DNA of 64,000 nucleotides. It comes from Galaxea fascicularis (Eukaryota > Cnidaria > Anthozoa > Scleractinia > Euphylliidae). Location of the stretch: positions 28,276,372 to 28,340,371 of the forward strand of contig OX419337.1 of the NCBI GenBank assembly GCA_948470475.1. The letters are read 5' to 3'. Shown one piece after another: positions 59,301-64,000 of this stretch. A program made the translations under genes and the position numbers. Within the stretch, counting starts at the first letter, position 1, and every line of letters begins with the position of its first letter. Below the pieces are notes generated by a model. That model did not search any database, had not been told where the DNA came from, and was given only the letters and a program-made list of their open reading frames with translations.

Positions 59301-62300
59301 GTGAAGATGCATGTAATGACAACCAATCTTACACAATTGAGTCCAGTCGCTAAAAAAACCCCAGAGAAAGTGAGCTTGCAGAGTTATTTTTTAAAGAAGG
59401 AAAAACAGTCTCATTTGTTTAAATGCCAGTTTTTGTGTTTTAATGCAAAGCTTCCTCAGCAAGGATTCTCACTCCTTGTTTTCATCAGGTGCACAGATGC
59501 CAGAGCTAGTGGAACCACCTCCTGCTATCAGCTTTGAGGAACTGCAAGGTGCTGCCCGGTCTGTTGCCAATAGGGTCCTGAGTCGCCCACAGTCTGGAAT
59601 GGTGTTCATGGAAGATGCAAGAACTGCTATTGCAATGTGGGCTGATCGTTTGACAAACCTTTTGGGACCACCCCAGCAAGGTAAGGAGATTGCTTTTGCA
59701 GGGCTGAATTTTTAAGATTATAAGTACAAATTATTCGTACTTATAATCTTAAAAAATCTGGCCTGAAAATGCAATGAACAGCACAACTCAATGTTTGGTG
59801 TGACTGCTGAATAAAAGCACTGAGAACACATTTATAGGGGTCAATCTCCATCTGAAGTGAATATAATTCACAAATTTCAGTGAGATGATGACCGGTTTAC
59901 AACTGTCTATTGTTTATTTTTCAAATTCCAGGCACCTTCCCACCATTATTATATCTCTCAGTATGTATGCTGTGATTGGTCAGTTTTGTGGACAGTATTC
60001 CACTGTACAGCCTGCCAAATTTGAAAGTTTCCTTTTCCGCATGCCTGATTAACCTCAGAAATATAATAAAATATCTTACTAACCTCATTTTTTGGTCTGT
60101 ACTGTAAGTTATGGATATTACTTTTTTTTTCCTGTTGATATATGGCCCATGCACTTTGCACTTGGGCCATAAGTGAACAGGAAAAAACTTGGTCCGTAGC
60201 TTACAGTATGAACCTCGAACTCGGTCAGTAAGATTTCTGACTGTATTATTTTGTGTATATTTTATTTTAGGTCTAGACTAGCCCTATATCGTTTGTGGCT
60301 CACTGCAGCTCACAAGGCGTCTTTTGTGCAGTCAATTTAATTTGATTCCTAAATGTCTTCCAAGTGTTTCTTAACCTGAGGGATTCTTAATCGATTATGC
60401 CCGTCTTAATTCATGTTAAGTTAATTCAAAGTAAGGTACACAACACCATTATCTGTAGGTAAAATTGCAGTAAACTTAGTTTTGCAAGAAAAACGAACTT
60501 AACCTTCCTACTTTTTTCCTGACAAAGATCTCTGAAATGGCTTCCCCTCACTTAAACGACCATCGGTGGTTTTCCATCTCTAAAAGGAGGGAGATTTGTT
60601 ATTCATTTTCTCTGGTATTGTTTGTTGTAGATGCACGTGTCAGCTCAGCCAAGCAGAGACCAGACCCGGCTGCTCAGGGAGGCTTAAGCCGTCCCACAAG
60701 GCAACGCAAAGTGAGCCGCTCGGCGGGTCCTTCAGTGGCTGCTTTGAGGAAAGCTCTGTTCATTTCCGGAGGTGAGTGTTGGATCAATAAACTTCCATTC
60801 ATTTGAGAAACATATCGTATCCTGTTCAATGGATTGGATACGACTGACTCTTCTTATGGCCCTTTCAAGTTACGACTTGACTTGAGAGCTGAAAAGAATG
60901 ATTGGTTGTACCGCCTGAAACACAGCGGAAATGTGGAAAGGCATGGTCAAAATTTGTTTATAATGGAGCTTATTAGAGTTGTTTTCTAAAAATGAATACG
61001 TTATACTTCAGTGGTTAGCATTTTTCATTCCAAGCGTTGGAAGTAACTTTTAAGGTCGACAACCTCGAATCATGTTTATACCCCATTTTGAACCCCTTTT
61101 GGTTTCCCAACGTTCTTAGGAGAAATACCGGAAATTGAAGCCTTAAAGAACTTGCCACCACTTCCGGAGAGCTTCGGTAAGCCAGTGCGGCCACACCCTC
61201 CCAGTGGAGTATCCAGTGGGCATGCGCGACGTGAAGCACGTGAGTAAAATGTGTTTGTTTCAGTTTATGTGCATCTTTCTGATGATGTGTTACTGAGTTT
61301 GGGTTAGTTGTAGTTTTTCATCGTCAATCAAGTCGCAGTTAGGCAATGTACGTATTGAATTTGGAGACGTAAAAATATTATGTTTCTGCATGGAATATAT
61401 TGCTACTAAAACGTTCCTTACAACATGGGAGTGGAATGTAAAAGGGAATTTAATCATCGACAGGAACTTCTTGTTTTTGGATGTATGGAAAAAAGGAATG
61501 ATACTCCTTGTCACAACAGAATAGTAGTTTTGGAACCCATGCAAAAGGTAATCCTCTACTCCAGAACTTGACCAGAAAATCCCCCCACCCACAATTTCAA
61601 CACCCACAAAAGGCCTTTAAACTTTCACGTCATTAATTCCCTGTCTTGCTCTCTCCTCCCCTCCCTCAATAATGTCCCTGGGTATCGCCAACCGTTTGAT
61701 CAACGTAGCTTTCTTTTCCAGTTAAGGATGGATCAATGTCAACCAAAGGATCTGCTTCTTCGGGTGCTGCTCGCTCAATTCCCTGGGAGAGAATCTCCAG
61801 CACTGATTTCCAAGCTGACGTTTTTAGTTACGCGTCAATGGAGCCGACTTTACAGCGTTTGCAAGCGGACGAAATCGCTGATGATGAGTCAGACGGGGAC
61901 GGTGAACAATTCAGAACAGCTTTGGATGCGGTCGTGACCGAAGTCAAACCGGACTATGTCGAGGCAAGTTCAAGAATGGCGATCTCATCTCCAAAAAAGG
62001 ATCAGCAGCCGTTTAAGTTTCCTCGTCCAGCACCTACCAAACCACCTGCTGGCATACAAAATAAACAGACCACAGGACAAGCCAAACCGAAAACCAAACC
62101 GACACCTCCAAAGAAAGCACCGCCCGCGAAAAAGAAGGGTGGGAAGAAGCCAGCAAAACAAGCTAAACCAAGCAAACCCGCTAAAGCTACTAAGGGGAAA
62201 ACGGGGGCGCCGAAGAGGGAAGAACAACCGGAGAAAGTGGAGGAAGTCAAGGAAGCGGTCGTTGAAGAAGTGCAAGAGGAAACAACTGAAGTTGCGAGAG

Positions 62301-63962
62301 TCGATTCGGAAACAGGCGAACGTGAGCTAGAAATATTGGACAGTACTGTCATATCCTCTAATGTTTCCAGAGATACATCGGCGAGAATATCTTCCAAAGC
62401 CTCTGACGAAGTGACTGAAATCAAGTCTGTTGAACCTCATGAATCTCCCGTATCTTCAGTTCCCGAGATACCTCGTATTGTCCCGAAACCGCCCGAACCA
62501 CAATCTGTACCGGAAGTTGCATCGGAAGCTGAACCACGAGTAGAGCAACCTTCTCCAGCGCAAGAACAGAAACAACCTCAGGAATCCAGAGCCGCCAGGA
62601 GGGCCGCAGAACGGGCAGCTGCCGCAGAACGAAGACGGCAAGAGGTGGAGCGCAAGAGGAGGGAGAGGGAAGAGGCAAAGAGGAGAGCTCTTGAAGAGGA
62701 AGCTAGATTGGAGCAGCTCAGACTAGAGGCAGAAGAAGACATGAAGAGGAGAGAAGAGGAACGAAGGTTAGAGTACTGCCTCGAGAAATGAAGTAATAAC
62801 GCACGGAAGACGTCAAAACATGTTAACGACACCAGTCACGCTATTCGCCTGCGCTTCGTAGGACACTTGTACCTTACCATGTTTTGACGTCATCTGTGCG
62901 TTATCAGGGAACACACGCACGGCCAAAACGGAATTTGTTTTTAAGTAGCGTTCATTTGAGGGTGACAGTTACCGTGTCGGATTTTTTTTTGTTTCAGTCT
63001 GATTAGTATTCCAAGGCGACGTTTGATCTTAGCTTCGTTGTTTGTTCACCAGTTCAACCCTGACATCAACATGCATATTCTCCTAACTCTTCTTCTCATA
63101 TTTCTTATAGTGCTCAGAGAAGTTGGTTAAACATGTTTGATGATCATTCCCCTTATTCTCATAACCTGTTTGTGAGCTAAAATGGTGTTTCTGTAAGGAG
63201 AAAGTAGGCTTTGGGCACTGTTAGGGCTTAAAGGGTCAATAAGGAAGACAGACAACTATTACGACGGTAACTTTAACTTGCATTGCCAAATTTAAACGGT
63301 GGAGTTTTTTGTTTTCGTTCGTTAGATTGAGACGCCAAGAAAAAGAAGAAGCGAAACACCGAGAACGTGAAGAGGAGCTGGAGAGAGAACGGCAGGCCAA
63401 AGCGAAAGCGGAAAAGGAAAAACGCGCGCGGGAGGAGTGGAAAAAACGACAATTACAAGTGATGGCGCACAGGAAACTGGAAGAAGAAATGAAAAGGGAG
63501 CAGGAAAAAATCGAGGCCGAGTTAGAGGCTGCGAGACTCAGGGAGGAAGAAGAGAGGATAAAAGCCATGGAGGAATCTGAGAGGATCGCTTTCTTGGAAA
63601 AGATGCGTCAGGAAGAGGAAGAGTTGAGGCAGAGACTAGAGGAGCAGAAACGGAGAGATGAAGAGGAAAAGCGAATACGGGAAGAAGAAAAAAGACAGAG
63701 AGATGAGGCACTGGCTTTACTACGGCAAAAGCAACTACAGAGACATTTATTTATTGCAGGGCTTTTAAAGGAAAGTCAATATCTTGCTTTGGGTCAGAGA
63801 CTTACTAAAGCATTCACGTTTTCTTATTTTGATCTCCTTCCATGGAATCATTTGCAACATTTAATCCCTCCCCCCTCCCCTGTACGTGACTTGATTGCTT
63901 CGGTAAAGGACGCCATTCCTCCGACTATAGAGGAAGAAGATGAGAATATAGACGAAGATTAA
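56318..63962 (+). CDS. KIAA2012-like: KIAA2012 homologue, charged coiled-coil protein (5' incomplete)
   Basis: Exons supported by frame and GT-AG sites: 56318-56650, 56974-58003, 58742-59206, 59489-59680, 60631-60771, 61120-61239, 61722-62766, 63326-63962 (stop TAA), giving 1320 aa. The 5' exon with the start codon was not found. It should lie upstream of 56318, where the frame is open into a good acceptor. The N-terminal part has [17 protein letters not shown] and then a segment with GFSPKRYI and SIKDPSLL. These match, in order, the N-terminal region of vertebrate KIAA2012 as I recall it. The middle is acidic and low complexity (exon 3). Exon 7 starts with a Lys/Pro/Ala-rich stretch. The end of exon 7 and exon 8 form a long Glu/Arg/Lys helix. 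The C-terminus (LLKESQYL, then FSYFDLLPW) matches the conserved KIAA2012 tail. Human KIAA2012 is about 1180 aa and its function is unknown; I assign none. Confidence 0.85.
59712..59754. repeat. Short perfect hairpin (KIAA2012-like intron 4)
   Basis: TTTTTAAGATTATAAGTAC faces GTACTTATAATCTTAAAAA across a 9-nt loop, immediately after exon 59489-59680. Confidence 0.8.
59935..60232 (+). mobile_element. Unbroken copy of the repeat at 37.8-38.6 kb (KIAA2012-like intron 4)
   Basis: Collinear with 37787-37894 plus 38439-38633. At the position of the SINE insertion it reads GATTAACCTCAGAAATATAA without interruption. Confidence 0.85.
62790..62906. mobile_element. MITE in the last intron of the KIAA2012-like gene
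   Basis: TAATAACGCACGGAAGACGTC at its left end (21 bp, positions 62793-62813) is mirrored by GACGTCATCTGTGCGTTATC on the right, with CAAAACATG/CATGTTTTG inside. The intron lies within the coiled-coil coding region. Confidence 0.75.
63055..63240. repeat. Dispersed repeat, copy B
   Basis: ACATCAACATGCATATTCTC, TTGATGATCATTCC and TATTCTCATAACCTGTTTG, ending in TTAGGGCTTAAAGGGTCAA. Same family and orientation as 705-890. It ends about 85 bp before the last exon. Confidence 0.7.
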
Positions 63963-64000
63963 CTGAGAGAAAGGGTGTGGTCGGTTGGTTGGTCACATTT

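Noticed and set aside
62002..62424. Antisense frames of 84-140 codons opposite the KIAA2012-like exons
   Set aside because: Composition shadows of a Lys/Glu-rich coding strand, not independent genes.

Overview
This is an animal (eukaryotic) genomic window. Its genes have GT-AG introns, and the non-coding DNA is AT-rich and packed with short inverted-repeat transposons and tRNA-derived SINE-like copies. The three protein genes look like single, pre-duplication versions of vertebrate families. Together with the style of the repeats, this points to a cnidarian, most likely an anthozoan (coral or sea anemone). That is an inference; nothing here fixes the species.

Layout. Positions 1-20,700 hold no gene I can support. 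They contain a mosaic of non-autonomous transposons: a long-TIR element at 1.4-2.0 kb, a TTAA-flanked piggyBac-like element at 8.4-9.4 kb, a large inverted pair carrying tRNA-like sequences at 10.8-11.4 kb, and a triple-nested stack at 13.2-15.1 kb. Positions 20,713-22,356 (minus) encode a complete, intronless Frizzled receptor of the FZD1/2/7 type. Positions 28.7-33.2 kb (minus) are a full-length DIRS-type tyrosine-recombinase retrotransposon with gag, RT/RNase H and recombinase frames, inverted terminal repeats and an internal complementary region. Positions 34,037-50,463 (plus) are an 18-coding-exon PFTAIRE kinase gene of the CDK14/CDK15 type (473 aa). Positions 56,318-63,962 (plus) are at least eight exons of a homologue of vertebrate KIAA2012, a long protein of unknown function with a charged coiled-coil C-terminus. 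Its first exon was not found.

How the genes relate. Frizzled is the Wnt receptor. CDK14, with cyclin Y, is known to phosphorylate the Wnt co-receptor LRP6 at the plasma membrane. From memory, human FZD7, CDK15 and KIAA2012 are neighbours at 2q33, and FZD1 and CDK14 are neighbours at 7q21. The Frizzled - PFTAIRE kinase - KIAA2012 block seen here therefore looks like microsynteny kept since the cnidarian-bilaterian ancestor, linking two Wnt-pathway components. This is the most notable observation in the window.

The introns of the kinase gene and the intergenic spaces carry many foldback elements. Several are nested, and in two cases a related uninterrupted copy elsewhere in the window serves as an empty-site reference.
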